Positions 53,695 to 61,736 of a stretch of 64,000 nt of DNA are shown here, piece by piece. Each line of letters begins with the position of its first letter. Position 1 is the first letter of the stretch. Source of the DNA: Cyanobium sp. T1B-Tous (lineage in GTDB: Bacteria > Cyanobacteriota > Cyanobacteriia > PCC-6307 > Cyanobiaceae); NCBI RefSeq assembly GCF_024345475.1, contig NZ_JAGQBE010000004.1, positions 23,548 to 87,547 of the forward strand, in the 5' to 3' direction. A program made the position numbers and the translations under genes. The notes beneath the pieces were generated by a model. That model was not told the DNA's origin, made no database searches, and saw nothing but the letters and a program-made list of their open reading frames with translations.

Positions 53695-54899
53695 GGCCGT
53701 CGCGGGCCGACCGGTGCCGTCGTCGCCCGCACCCAGCGCAGTTCAACCCCGATGGGATCGGGGGTGTCGGCATCTCCGAGGGCGATGGCTTCCAATTGGG
53801 CCACCTGCCCCTCGGGCCGTTCGCTCAGGTCACGGCCCAGTTGGGTTAGCGCAGCCGCATTGAACTGCAGTCCTTCCACGAGGGAGCCCTGGCGCTGGGC
53901 CCTTGCGTAGGCGGCGGCCAGCAGCAGGTTGAGCCGCCGATTGATCGGCTCCAGGCCCGTGAGGTCACCCTCGATCGTGGTGCTGGCCAGCACGTCCCCT
54001 GCCTTGACGACGGGGCGGTTGGGGCGCAGGTCGGGGAAGGCCAGCACCTGCCGTTCGCCCCGCAACACGTTGGCAGCCGAGAGGATGCTCACCACCCAAC
54101 TGCCGGGCTTGGCGAGCAGTCCCTCGAGTTTGGTGATGTCACTTTTGGGCACCAGCAGGATCTGGCGGTCCACCGGCTGGCCGGGCAGCACCCGCCGGAA
54201 GGCCTTGAGGTTGGCCTGCTGCAACAGGGCCGTGATCACCGCCTTGGCCTGCTCGGGACGCTCCAGGGTCACCTTGGCGCTGGCCAGGGTCTGGCCGCTG
54301 GTGATCACCACATCGCCGCGGCGCAGGGCAATCAGGTTGGCTTCCAGATCCTTGAGTTCCTGGGCCCCGGCGGCAATGCGCCGGCGCACTTGGGCCAGTT
54401 CGGCTTCGGTGCGACGGATTTCCGCGTCCCGGCCCTGGACTTCCTGGCTGAGGCGGCTGCGTTCCGCTTCGAGCTGGTTGCGCTGGGCCAGCAATGGGGC
54501 CAGCTCCCGGCGCAGTTGGCTGGCCCGGGCCTGGGCTTGCTCAAAACGCTGTTGCGCCTGCCGTTGTCCCTGTTCGGCCCGGCTGAGCTCGGCCTGGCTG
54601 GTGACCAGTTGACGCTGGCTGGCGGCCAGTTGACGGCGACCGTTGGCCAGGCGTTCCTCCAGCCGGTCGAGCTCGAACAGACCCGTGCGCAGGCGCTCGC
54701 TCACCAGCAACATCAGGCCGAGGGATACGGCACTGATCAGGCTGCCGGTGAGCACGGTGATCACCACAGCCGTGCGCCGTGGCCGCATCCGGAACAGGCT
54801 CAGCCGTGCTTTGCCGACCCGGCTGCCCAGCCGGTCGCCCAGGGTGGAGAGCACTCCCCCCAGGGCGAGCAGCGCCAGGATCAGCAGCCAGCCCGTCAC
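53691..54899 (-). CDS. DUF3084-family membrane-anchored coiled-coil protein
   Basis: Protein of 402 aa. Residues ~4-20 and ~45-68 are hydrophobic helices (LLILALLALGGVLSTLG; VVITVLTGSLISAVSLGLML) separated by SRVGKARLSLFRMRPRRTA. A long Gln/Arg/Glu/Ala coiled coil spans about 78-195, and a globular domain follows (GDVVITSGQTLASAKVTLER to the end). This architecture matches DUF3084, a cyanobacterial family of unknown function. It follows ntcA on the same strand (43 bases). Confidence 0.85.
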   Translation of the reverse strand: MTGWLLILALLALGGVLSTLGDRLGSRVGKARLSLFRMRPRRTAVVITVLTGSLISAVSLGLMLLVSERLRTGLFELDRLEERLANGRRQLAASQRQLVTSQAELSRAEQGQRQAQQRFEQAQARASQLRRELAPLLAQRNQLEAERSRLSQEVQGRDAEIRRTEAELAQVRRRIAAGAQELKDLEANLIALRRGDVVITSGQTLASAKVTLERPEQAKAVITALLQQANLKAFRRVLPGQPVDRQILLVPKSDITKLEGLLAKPGSWVVSILSAANVLRGERQVLAFPDLRPNRPVVKAGDVLASTTIEGDLTGLEPINRRLNLLLAAAYARAQRQGSLVEGLQFNAAALTQLGRDLSERPEGQVAQLEAIALGDADTPDPIGVELRWVRATTAPVGPRRP

Positions 54900-54942
54900 A
54901 TGCGTCAGCGAACGGGCCCCAGTATCCCTGGTCTGGCGCCGT

Positions 54943-55683
54943 TCAGCTGAAGCGCTTGGCCAGGGCGATCGGGTCGAAGACGGTGATCTTCTTGCGGTCG
55001 ATCTGCACGAGTCCCTCGTTGCGGAGATCGCCGAGCAACCGGGTGATCGTCACCCGCGTCGAGCCGATGGCTTCGGCGATCGCCTGATGGGACAGGCGCA
55101 GGTCAATGGTGATCCCCTCACTGCTGGGCACGCCGAAGTCACGGCATAGCACCAGCAGGAAACTCACCAGTCGCGAACTCATGTCGCGGTGGGTGAGGGT
55201 TTCGATCATCGTTTCGGTCTGCAGGATGCGGGAGGACAGGCCCTGCAGGAGCAGCAGCCCGACGCTGGCGTCCTGCTCGATGGCGCGGCGCACGGAGGTG
55301 GCCGGTGCGGTCACCATCTCCACCCGGGTGAAGGCAATGGCGTGATAGAAGCGATCGGACCGCTGGCCCGTCAGCAAGGAGAGCACGCCAAACAGGCTGT
55401 TTTCCCGCAGCAGGGCCACCGTGATCTCCTCCCCCGATTCGTAGACCCGGGACAATCTCACCGCCCCTCGGCGCAGCAGGTACACCCGCTCGGCCGGGTC
55501 CCCCGGGAAAAAGATCGTCTTGCCGCGCTCGATGGTTTCGACGCTGCTGCCGGCCAGGCCGCGGATCACCTCCAGCAGGGTGGGGTTGCCCTGGCCTGCG
55601 CTCCCCATCCCGGCCACCACGCCAGGAGCCCCCGTCGAGGGGGTGTTGGCGGTACGGCTGAATCCGTGGGTAGCGCCAACCAT
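54943..55683 (-). CDS. ntcA: Global nitrogen regulator NtcA
   Basis: NtcA (246 aa), the CRP-family activator that senses 2-oxoglutarate and controls nitrogen assimilation. The effector-binding beta-roll shows [40 protein letters not shown] and [19 protein letters not shown]. The long C-helix is [20 protein letters not shown]. The recognition HTH is [20 protein letters not shown]. The first ~30 residues are a Gly/Ala/Ser-rich extension. Met 55608 would give a length close to the common ~222 aa, but marine Synechococcus NtcA is also extended, so 55683 is kept. A candidate NtcA-activated promoter lies just upstream. Confidence 0.97.
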   Translation of the reverse strand: MVGATHGFSRTANTPSTGAPGVVAGMGSAGQGNPTLLEVIRGLAGSSVETIERGKTIFFPGDPAERVYLLRRGAVRLSRVYESGEEITVALLRENSLFGVLSLLTGQRSDRFYHAIAFTRVEMVTAPATSVRRAIEQDASVGLLLLQGLSSRILQTETMIETLTHRDMSSRLVSFLLVLCRDFGVPSSEGITIDLRLSHQAIAEAIGSTRVTITRLLGDLRNEGLVQIDRKKITVFDPIALAKRFS

Positions 55684-55704
55684 GGGGGCAAGGCAAGTGG
55701 CGGG

Positions 55705-55746
55705 ACCCTAAGGATCACCCGGGGTCATCCCTGTAGCAATGCACAC
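55705..55746 (-). promoter_or_regulatory. Candidate NtcA-activated promoter of ntcA
   Basis: Read on the minus strand: GTG-N8-TAC (55746 to 55733), then 22 bases, then TAGGGT (55710 to 55705), which fits the TAN3T -10 element. This is the GTAN8TAC-N22/23-TAN3T layout of NtcA-activated promoters with one mismatch (GTG for GTA). It implies positive autoregulation. The leader to ATG 55683 would be short, about 15 bases. Confidence 0.6.
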
Positions 55747-55817
55747 GCTTTGGCCGGGGCCCTGACTGGCTCGGTCTTCGTAGTACACATGTTTCCACCA
55801 TGGATGGTGTCATCGGC

Positions 55818-55845
55818 TTGTGGAACGGCCCGATCCCGCTACATT
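55818..55845 (+). promoter_or_regulatory. Candidate sigma70-type promoter of the cobO-like gene
   Basis: TTGTGG (55818-55823), a 16-base spacer, then TACATT (55840-55845), 71 bases before the ATG at 55917. The ATG has a strong GGAGG (55906-55910) with 6-base spacing. Together with the ntcA promoter it accounts for the 233-base divergent region. Confidence 0.35.
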
Positions 55846-55916
55846 CAGCTTTGCGAGGTCGCCTGGCGGCTTTGCTCCCAGGGTTCTCCCTGCAGGACGT
55901 TTCCCGGAGGGTGTGA

Positions 55917-56567
55917 ATGACCGCCAGCTTGCCTGTCCCAGGCCTGACCTCCGCATCCGGAGCGGGCTCCTCTGGTGCGACCCAAGCTGGTGCCGCTGTC
56001 CCCTGGACCCAGCGCCATCCCCAGCGGCCTGGCCATCGCCCCCTGGGCGTGGCTGCGCCGGCTCCGCTGTTGCGGTTGGTTGCCCAGCAGGAGGGCCTGC
56101 TGCAGATCCACACCGCTCCCTTCCGGGGCAGCTTCGGCGCGGTGTTGAGTCAGGCCCTGCGCACCGCCGGGCTGGGCAGCCGGGTGTTGGTCAGCCAGTT
56201 CCTCAAGGGCGGCGTGGATCAGGGGCTCGACAGCAGTCTCTGGTTGTGCGGGCGTCTCCAATGGCTCAGGCCCGGTGTGCCTGCCTGCCTTTCGGAGCTG
56301 GCCGCCGACCAGGATCTGGACGCGGTGGAAGCGGTGCGCCAGGTTTGGGCCTTCAGCCGCGAGCAATTGCTCAGTGGCGCGGTGGATTTGATGGTGCTCG
56401 ATGAGCTGGGCCTGGCGGTGGATCTGGGCTACATCGAGAAGGCTGAGGTGCTGGCTGTCCTGGAGCGCCGACCGGCCCATCTGGATGTCATCCTGACGGG
56501 GCCAGCCATGGCCACGGAGTTGATGGCGATGGCAGACCAGGTCACCCAGCTGCGTCGAGGTCTCTGA
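55917..56567 (+). CDS. CobO/BtuR-like P-loop protein with degenerate Walker A
   Basis: Protein of 216 aa with the fold signature of corrinoid adenosyltransferase CobO/BtuR in its second half: GLGSRVLVSQFLKGG, VWAFSREQLLSGAVDLMVLD, LDELGLAVDLGYIEKAEV and VILTGPAMATELMAMADQVT. The place of the P-loop (usually GNGKGKTT) reads TAPFRGSFGAV, so the Walker A lysine is missing. The first ~55 residues are Pro/Ala/Gly-rich. ATP-dependent adenosyl transfer is therefore doubtful and a regulatory or altered role is possible. The ATG has a strong GGAGG. The stop and dcd ATG overlap by one base. Confidence 0.8.
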   Translation: MTASLPVPGLTSASGAGSSGATQAGAAVPWTQRHPQRPGHRPLGVAAPAPLLRLVAQQEGLLQIHTAPFRGSFGAVLSQALRTAGLGSRVLVSQFLKGGVDQGLDSSLWLCGRLQWLRPGVPACLSELAADQDLDAVEAVRQVWAFSREQLLSGAVDLMVLDELGLAVDLGYIEKAEVLAVLERRPAHLDVILTGPAMATELMAMADQVTQLRRGL

Positions 56568-57160
56568 TGCTGAAGAACGACCGCTGGATCAATGAGCAGG
56601 CTGCCGCCGGGATGCTCCAGCCCTTTCAATCGAGCCTGGTGCGCCACCTCGATCCTGAGAATTCCGGTTCGCCGGTGCTCAGCTACGGCTGCTCCTCCTA
56701 CGGCTACGACCTGCGTCTCTCGGCCAAGGAATTTCTGATCTTCCGTCACGTTCCCGGAACGGTGATGAACCCCAAGCGGTTCAATCCCGCCAATCTGGAG
56801 CCCGCGCCCCTGCATCACGATGACGATGGCGCCTATTTCATCCTGCCGGCCCACTCCTACGGCCTAGGGGTGGCACTGGAGAAGATGAAGGTGCCAGCCA
56901 ACATCACGGTCATCTGCCTCGGTAAGAGCACCTACGCCCGGCTGGGCATCATCGTGAACACCACGCCGGCGGAAGCCAGTTGGGAGGGCCATCTCACGCT
57001 GGAGTTCAGCAACTCGTCCGGCGCGGATTGCCGGATCTATGCCAACGAGGGCATCTGCCAGCTGCTCTTTTTTGAGGGTGACCCCTGCGAAACCACCTAC
57101 CAGGATCGAGCCGGCAAGTACCAGCACCAACCTGAGCGCGTCACCCTCGCCAGGATCTAA
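56567..57160 (+). CDS. dcd: dCTP deaminase
   Basis: Dcd (197 aa) converts dCTP to dUTP for dTMP synthesis. Motifs: LSYGCSSYGYDLRLS, CLGKSTYARLGIIVNTTPAE (with the catalytic Glu and neighbours) and WEGHLTLEFSNSS. It is paired with the convergent thyX, the next enzymes of the thymidylate route, with 4-base overlapping 3-prime ends. Confidence 0.96.
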   Translation: MLKNDRWINEQAAAGMLQPFQSSLVRHLDPENSGSPVLSYGCSSYGYDLRLSAKEFLIFRHVPGTVMNPKRFNPANLEPAPLHHDDDGAYFILPAHSYGLGVALEKMKVPANITVICLGKSTYARLGIIVNTTPAEASWEGHLTLEFSNSSGADCRIYANEGICQLLFFEGDPCETTYQDRAGKYQHQPERVTLARI

Positions 57161-57882
57161 GGCGCCAGCCGAGCTTTATGGAGCCGGCTTTTTTCGTACC
57201 AGTCGGCGAACTGGGGCGTCCAGGCCTGGAGGTGGGGCCACATCAGGTCGCAGAGCTCGCGGATTTCCTGCTGGGCGTCGAGCTTGGCCCGCAGGTCGAG
57301 GAAATGCAGGAAAGCTCGCAGGGTGAAGCTCACCACAAAGTGTTGGCGGTAGTCGAAGGGGAGGATGCCGCGGGCATGCTCCTCGGCGAAGCCTGCAGCC
57401 AGGAGATCGCGGTAGCGCTCCGCCGCCGCCCGGCAGAGATCCAGATCCACAGCCCGCTGCTCGGCGGTGTAGGCATATTTTTTGCCCTGCCGGTCGCTGT
57501 AGCTGCCGATGGGCCGGAGATAGAACACCTCCTCCATCTCCAGGTCGCCATTGGCTGCCTTGCAGATGCGATCGCCCGTGTAGCGCATGGATTGCACGTC
57601 AAAGCTCACGCCCACCCGGTGGGTGCGGGCCTGCTGCATCACGGAGTGGGGAAACCAGCCCACGTTCAGCACGATCTGGGCATGCTCCAAGGGGCCGTAG
57701 TGCCCCCGCTCGCCGGCCAGCAGCCGCTTGACGCAAATTTCGCCGGCCTTGGCTTCCTCGGGCCAGTTGGGAGAGTCCGCGGCCACGAACCCCTCGCTGT
57801 AGTCCTGGTGCATGCCGGCATACACGCACTGCTGGGGATTGGGGGTGGCGGCGATCAGGGCGACGCGGAAACGGGGATCCAT
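57157..57882 (-). CDS. thyX: FAD-dependent thymidylate synthase
   Basis: ThyX (241 aa) makes dTMP from dUMP using FAD and methylene-tetrahydrofolate. The family signature is present in its cyanobacterial form, QQARTHRVGVSFDVQSMRYT. Other conserved stretches are YGPLEHAQIVLNVGWFPHSV, RGILPFDYRQHFVVSFTLRA and FLDLRAKLDAQQEIRELCDL. Convergent with dcd. Confidence 0.96.
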   Translation of the reverse strand: MDPRFRVALIAATPNPQQCVYAGMHQDYSEGFVAADSPNWPEEAKAGEICVKRLLAGERGHYGPLEHAQIVLNVGWFPHSVMQQARTHRVGVSFDVQSMRYTGDRICKAANGDLEMEEVFYLRPIGSYSDRQGKKYAYTAEQRAVDLDLCRAAAERYRDLLAAGFAEEHARGILPFDYRQHFVVSFTLRAFLHFLDLRAKLDAQQEIRELCDLMWPHLQAWTPQFADWYEKSRLHKARLAP

Positions 57883-57902
57883 GGCGGATTGCGGGGGGGA
57901 AA

Positions 57903-58466
57903 TTAGGCGTGGCTGCGGGGTCCCGCCATCGTGGCAGCATCTGACGCCGTGGTGGGTTCGCCGGTATCCAGGCTGCTCACCGCTCCGACACCGGCGAAGG
58001 CCGGTAGCGGGCTGCCGGTGAGGAGGGCGCCCGTCAGGGCCTGGAGTTCATTCAAGGTGCGGGCCCCGATGGAGCGGCCGACGGCCTCGCCAGCGGCGTT
58101 GAACAGCTCCAGTTGGGGAATGCCGTTGACGTCATAGCGCTCCAATTCGGGTTGCCAGCGCGGGTTGTCGACGTTGAGCAGCACCACATCGAGGTTGCCC
58201 CGGTGTTGGGCTTCGATCGTCTCCATGGCCGGCGCCATGCTGCGGCAGGCCTCGCACCAGTCGGCGTAGAACTCCACCACCGTCGGCTTGCCGTTGCCCA
58301 GGGCCACCGGCAGATCCAGGGACTGGCGGGCCAGCCGCTCCAAGGGAGCCTCGGGATGGAGGCCGCCGCGGAACCAGAACAGGCCGGCCGCCAGCAGAGC
58401 TGCCAGAACCACGAGCAGCAGCCGTTCGCTCTGACCCAGTCCAGGGTTGGGGGAGGAGTTGGTCAT
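57903..58466 (-). CDS. txlA: TxlA/HCF164-like membrane thioredoxin
   Basis: Thioredoxin-like protein (187 aa) with one N-terminal anchor helix (LLLVVLAALLAAGLFWFRGG) and a thioredoxin fold in which the active site reads FYADWCEACRSMAP. W-C-x-x-C with E-A between the cysteines is characteristic of TxlA/HCF164, which deliver reducing power across the thylakoid for cytochrome b6f assembly. The Cys-proximal cis-Pro is in VNGIPQLELFN. The last ~35 residues are a Ser/Thr/Ala-rich tail. Confidence 0.9.
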   Translation of the reverse strand: MTNSSPNPGLGQSERLLLVVLAALLAAGLFWFRGGLHPEAPLERLARQSLDLPVALGNGKPTVVEFYADWCEACRSMAPAMETIEAQHRGNLDVVLLNVDNPRWQPELERYDVNGIPQLELFNAAGEAVGRSIGARTLNELQALTGALLTGSPLPAFAGVGAVSSLDTGEPTTASDAATMAGPRSHA

Positions 58467-58522
58467 GGCAGCACTTTGCCAGTGCTTGCTAGCGTTTTGA
58501 AGACGGCACTGGGGCCCTTTCT

Positions 58523-58936
58523 GTGAAGCGGCGCCTCACCCTGCACTTTCCCCGGGAAGCGGTGCATCAGCCGATCACGTATCGGCTGGCGGTGGATTTC
58601 GATATTGCCGCCAAGATTCTGCGGGCCCAGATCGCCCCCAACCAGAGCGGCACCATGGTGGTGGAGCTCTCGGGGGATATCGACGAGCTCGCGGCGGCGG
58701 AGGCCTGGCTCGAGAGTCAGGGTCTTGGCCTCAACCGCGCTCCGGGGCAAATCGCCGTGGATCGTGGGCGCTGCGTTGATTGCGGCTTGTGTTCCAGCGT
58801 TTGCCCCAGTGGTGCCCTGGCGCTGCGTCAGCCGGCTTGGCAGCTGCACTTCGATGCGCAACGCTGTCTGGTGTGCGAGCAGTGCATTCCGAGTTGTCCT
58901 CTGGATGCGATTGCCCTGGTGCTGGCCCCCCCGTGA
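58523..58936 (+). CDS. NIL-domain 2x[4Fe-4S] ferredoxin
   Basis: Protein of 137 aa: an N-terminal NIL domain (about residues 1-72, LTLHFPREAVHQPITYRLAV) fused to a two-cluster ferredoxin with CVDCGLCSSVCPSGAL and CLVCEQCIPSCPLDAI. The NIL domain occurs in methionine-importer ATPases and in such ferredoxins of phototrophs. The electron partner is unknown. GTG start; the stop overlaps the next gene's GTG (GTGA). Confidence 0.92.
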   Translation: MKRRLTLHFPREAVHQPITYRLAVDFDIAAKILRAQIAPNQSGTMVVELSGDIDELAAAEAWLESQGLGLNRAPGQIAVDRGRCVDCGLCSSVCPSGALALRQPAWQLHFDAQRCLVCEQCIPSCPLDAIALVLAPP

Positions 58937-59418
58937 AGGCGATGTTCCGTCTGCTGCTGCTGCCCCTGAGGGCGCCCATGCTGCTGGTGCTGGTGGCCAT
59001 CGCCGTCTACGAGGGACTGCAGTGGAGCCAGCCCCTCCAGGGCGCCGTGCCTTCGGGCATGGCCCAGCTGTCCAGCCTGTTCTGGTCACTGGACTGTCTT
59101 CACGCCCTGCTGGTGGTGGTGGTGTGCACGATGCCCGATCTGTTGTTGCAGCGGGTGTCCAGCCTGATGGCCGCCAGTCGGGTGATGAGCCTGGTGATCA
59201 GTCTGTTGATCGTCACGGTGGGTGGCCTTTACCTGCTGCACCTCAAGGTGCTGACCAACGTGCTGATCCTGGGCACCACCGTGTTGCTGGCCCGTCTGGA
59301 TTTGGCCCGGGTTCGGGTGGCACCTCCGCCCCTGCTGATGGCGGCCGTGCTCGGGGTGCTCGTCTTGGGCGGTGCTGGGGTGGGCCGCTGGTTGGCCAGC
59401 AGCGGGGGCAGCTTCTAA
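58933..59418 (+). CDS. Integral membrane protein, unknown function
   Basis: Protein of 161 aa with four or five hydrophobic helices (about residues 5-27, 48-68, 75-97, 99-118 and 130-152), rich in Leu and Val. I recognise no family. GTG 58933 overlaps the ferredoxin stop by 3 bases; ATG 58942 is an alternative. The overlap suggests co-expression with the NIL-ferredoxin, so a membrane redox partner is conceivable but unsupported. Its stop overlaps the convergent lytic transglycosylase by 4 bases. Confidence 0.75.
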   Translation: MKAMFRLLLLPLRAPMLLVLVAIAVYEGLQWSQPLQGAVPSGMAQLSSLFWSLDCLHALLVVVVCTMPDLLLQRVSSLMAASRVMSLVISLLIVTVGGLYLLHLKVLTNVLILGTTVLLARLDLARVRVAPPPLLMAAVLGVLVLGGAGVGRWLASSGGSF

Positions 59419-61433
59419 CAGGCTGGACGCGGTTGCTGTTGGAAGTTCCAGAGGTTGCCGAGCACTTTTTTGACGTACAGGCGGGTTTCGGGATACGGGA
59501 TCGCTTCGATCCAGAGTTCGGGATCCTGCTGCAGCTGGGGACTCACCCAGCCCGCCACCGCACCGGGGCCTGCGTTGTAGCTGGCGGCCATCAGCACGGG
59601 ATTGCCTTGCCATTGGCGCAGCAGTTGCGCGAGGTAAAGGGCTCCCAGCTGGGCATTGCGGCTGGGATCGGTGAGGGCTCCGGGCTGGAGCGGGCCGCTG
59701 GCCAGTTCGGCTGCGGTTTCGGGCATCAGTTGCAGCAGCCCCACCGCTCCGGCAGGGGAACTCACCCCAGGGCTGAAGCGGGATTCCTGCTTGGCCACAG
59801 CGGCCAGCAGGGTGGCAGGAATCCCGGTGGTGGTGGCAGCTTGGTTGAGCTCCGCCACGAAGGCGGGGGTCTGCAGGCTGCGGGCCAGTTGGCGGGCCAG
59901 GGTGCAATGCGGCCCAGGGGGGAGGCCGGAGCGTTGTGGCGTGAGGCGCAGGCTCGCCTGCTCGAGTTGGCCCAGGCCGATCCAGTGGTCGCCCACGCCC
60001 CGGCGCAGCCGGCCCTCCAGCACCAGCTCCTGCGGCGTGCTGGCGGGTTGGGTCCGTGCCGTGCGCCAATGCTCCCAGGCCTCCAGGGGCTGGTCGAGGC
60101 GCCAGAGCCGGTCCAGTTCCCCATTGCCGCTCTCCAGGGGCTGCCAGCCGGGGGCGGCCAGGGCAGAGCTGGGCTCGTGATCGAGGCTGAGATCTCCCTG
60201 GCCCAGTCGCACGGCCGCCCGCCAGCCGTAGTAGCCCTCGGGCTGTTGGCTGAGCAGCGCGCTCCAGGTGCGGCGGGCTGCCGTGCGCTGCCCTTGCTGC
60301 CATTGGCTGAACCCCAGCCAAAAGCGCTGGCGGCCAGCCAGGGCCGGGGGCAGCTCCTGCCCGATCGGCGCCAGCAGCAGGGTCTCGGCCGTGGCCCACT
60401 GGCCGGCCAGGAGGGCTTGGCGGCTCCGCTGCCATTGCAGTTCCCAGCTGGCCGGATCGCTGGGCCAGCGCTGCAGCACCGCCAGCACCGCCCCGGTGCC
60501 CGAACTCTCCAGAGCCCGCCGGGCCTGCACGGGGGCCGTGGCCTGCAGGGATGGCGGCAGGCTGGACAGGGCCTGCAGGGTGCTGGCTCCGGGCTGGTCA
60601 GAGAGCAGGGCGACGGCTTCGCTCGCCTGGGGGGATCGGGGAGCGGATCGGGCCAGCTGCAGCAAGCGCTCCCGGGCCTGGCTCTGTTGGGCGTCGCCGC
60701 CTGCCAGCAGGGCCTTGGCCAGGGCCAACTGGGTGTCCAGATCTGGCTGCTGGCCCTGCAGGCAGGCCAGGGCGGCGTCGCCGTTGCCAAGCTGGGCCAG
60801 GCCTGCGGCCAGCTGATCGCGCTGGGCCGGGCTGGGAACGGCGGTTCTGTTCTGGCAGGCCTGGCGCAGCCGCAGTTCGGCGCCCGGCCAGCGCACGCCA
60901 TGGCGGGCTAGGTGGAGGGCCCCTTCGAGGCGGACCGAGGGCGCAGGACCAGCCTCCAGGGCTGCGGCCAGGGCCGCTGGATGGGCGGCAAAGCGCTTCA
61001 GCAGCTGCTGGCGCAGCTCGGGGCGTTGGCGACCCAGGGCATAGAGCCCATCGGCCGCGGCCGGGGTCTGGGGAAAGCGCCGCAGCAGCAGCTGCCAGCG
61101 TCGTTGGGCGGTGGCTGGATCCCCCAGGGCTTCGGCCGCCAGGGCATCTCGCTTGAGCACCAGGGCCGCGAGGGAATCGGGCCCCCATCCCTGACCGCGC
61201 AGCAGAACGCGCTCGCTGGCGGGATCATCCCCCTGCCGCTGCACCAGCAGCAGCCGTGCCTCCCGCCGCCGTTCCGGATCCGGCGAGAGCACGGCCAGGC
61301 GCTGCAGGGTGGAGGTGGAGGTCTGGGGATCGGCTGCGGGAATCCAGGCCAGCAGGGCTCCGCCGGCCACCAGCCCGGCGCCGCTGCACAGGCAGGTGAG
61401 CGCCAGCAGCAGGGGGAGGCGAGCCAAGGGCAA
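59415..61433 (-). CDS. Soluble-type lytic transglycosylase (Slt70-like)
   Basis: Exported peptidoglycan lytic transglycosylase (672 aa). The N-terminal signal/anchor is LPLLLALTCLCSGAGLVAGG. A long alpha-superhelical, TPR-like region (about residues 45-490, many Ala/Leu/Gln repeats) is followed by the GH23 catalytic domain: LLAAVAKQESRFSPGVSSPA (catalytic Glu), GAVGLLQLMPETAAELA and VLMAASYNAGPGAVAGW. It cleaves glycan strands with formation of 1,6-anhydro-muropeptides. Confidence 0.92.
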   Translation of the reverse strand: MPLARLPLLLALTCLCSGAGLVAGGALLAWIPAADPQTSTSTLQRLAVLSPDPERRREARLLLVQRQGDDPASERVLLRGQGWGPDSLAALVLKRDALAAEALGDPATAQRRWQLLLRRFPQTPAAADGLYALGRQRPELRQQLLKRFAAHPAALAAALEAGPAPSVRLEGALHLARHGVRWPGAELRLRQACQNRTAVPSPAQRDQLAAGLAQLGNGDAALACLQGQQPDLDTQLALAKALLAGGDAQQSQARERLLQLARSAPRSPQASEAVALLSDQPGASTLQALSSLPPSLQATAPVQARRALESSGTGAVLAVLQRWPSDPASWELQWQRSRQALLAGQWATAETLLLAPIGQELPPALAGRQRFWLGFSQWQQGQRTAARRTWSALLSQQPEGYYGWRAAVRLGQGDLSLDHEPSSALAAPGWQPLESGNGELDRLWRLDQPLEAWEHWRTARTQPASTPQELVLEGRLRRGVGDHWIGLGQLEQASLRLTPQRSGLPPGPHCTLARQLARSLQTPAFVAELNQAATTTGIPATLLAAVAKQESRFSPGVSSPAGAVGLLQLMPETAAELASGPLQPGALTDPSRNAQLGALYLAQLLRQWQGNPVLMAASYNAGPGAVAGWVSPQLQQDPELWIEAIPYPETRLYVKKVLGNLWNFQQQPRPAC

Positions 61434-61481
61434 GGGCGGCGGATCTTCGGCATTCTGGAGACGTGTGAATCGGCTTCGCCG

Positions 61482-61697
61482 GTGCGTCTGCCTTCCCTGC
61501 CTCCCTACCTTTCCAGCCTGCCAGGGGCAACCCAGCGTCTGCGGGCGCTGCGGGTGCTGGCGGCGGCGGGTCTGGTGTTGCTGTTGCGCCCTTGGTGGCC
61601 GCTGATCTGGCTGCCCGGTTGGGTGGTGGGCCTGCTGTTGCTGTGGGCCGTGTGGGAGCTGGTGCGCTGGATCTGGTGGCCCCGGCGCTGGAGCTGA
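61482..61697 (+). CDS. Small Trp-rich membrane protein
   Basis: Predicted protein of 71 aa from GTG 61482, divergent from the transglycosylase and 39 bases before glmM. Two hydrophobic segments, ALRVLAAAGLVLLLRPWWPL and LPGWVVGLLLLWAVWELVRW, are followed by the basic end RRWS; tryptophans are unusually frequent (10 of 71). I recognise no family. The position and the membrane-like composition support a real gene, but no clear ribosome site is visible. Confidence 0.5.
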   Translation: MRLPSLPPYLSSLPGATQRLRALRVLAAAGLVLLLRPWWPLIWLPGWVVGLLLLWAVWELVRWIWWPRRWS

Positions 61698-61736
61698 TCA
61701 CGCCACGTAGCCTGGGTCCCTTCGCGGCATCTGCCC

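Noticed and set aside
58605..60911. A 768-codon plus-strand frame running over the ferredoxin, membrane protein and lytic transglycosylase genes
   Set aside because: Crosses three well-supported genes, in another frame or antisense; composition is Gly/Gln/Ala-rich without family features.
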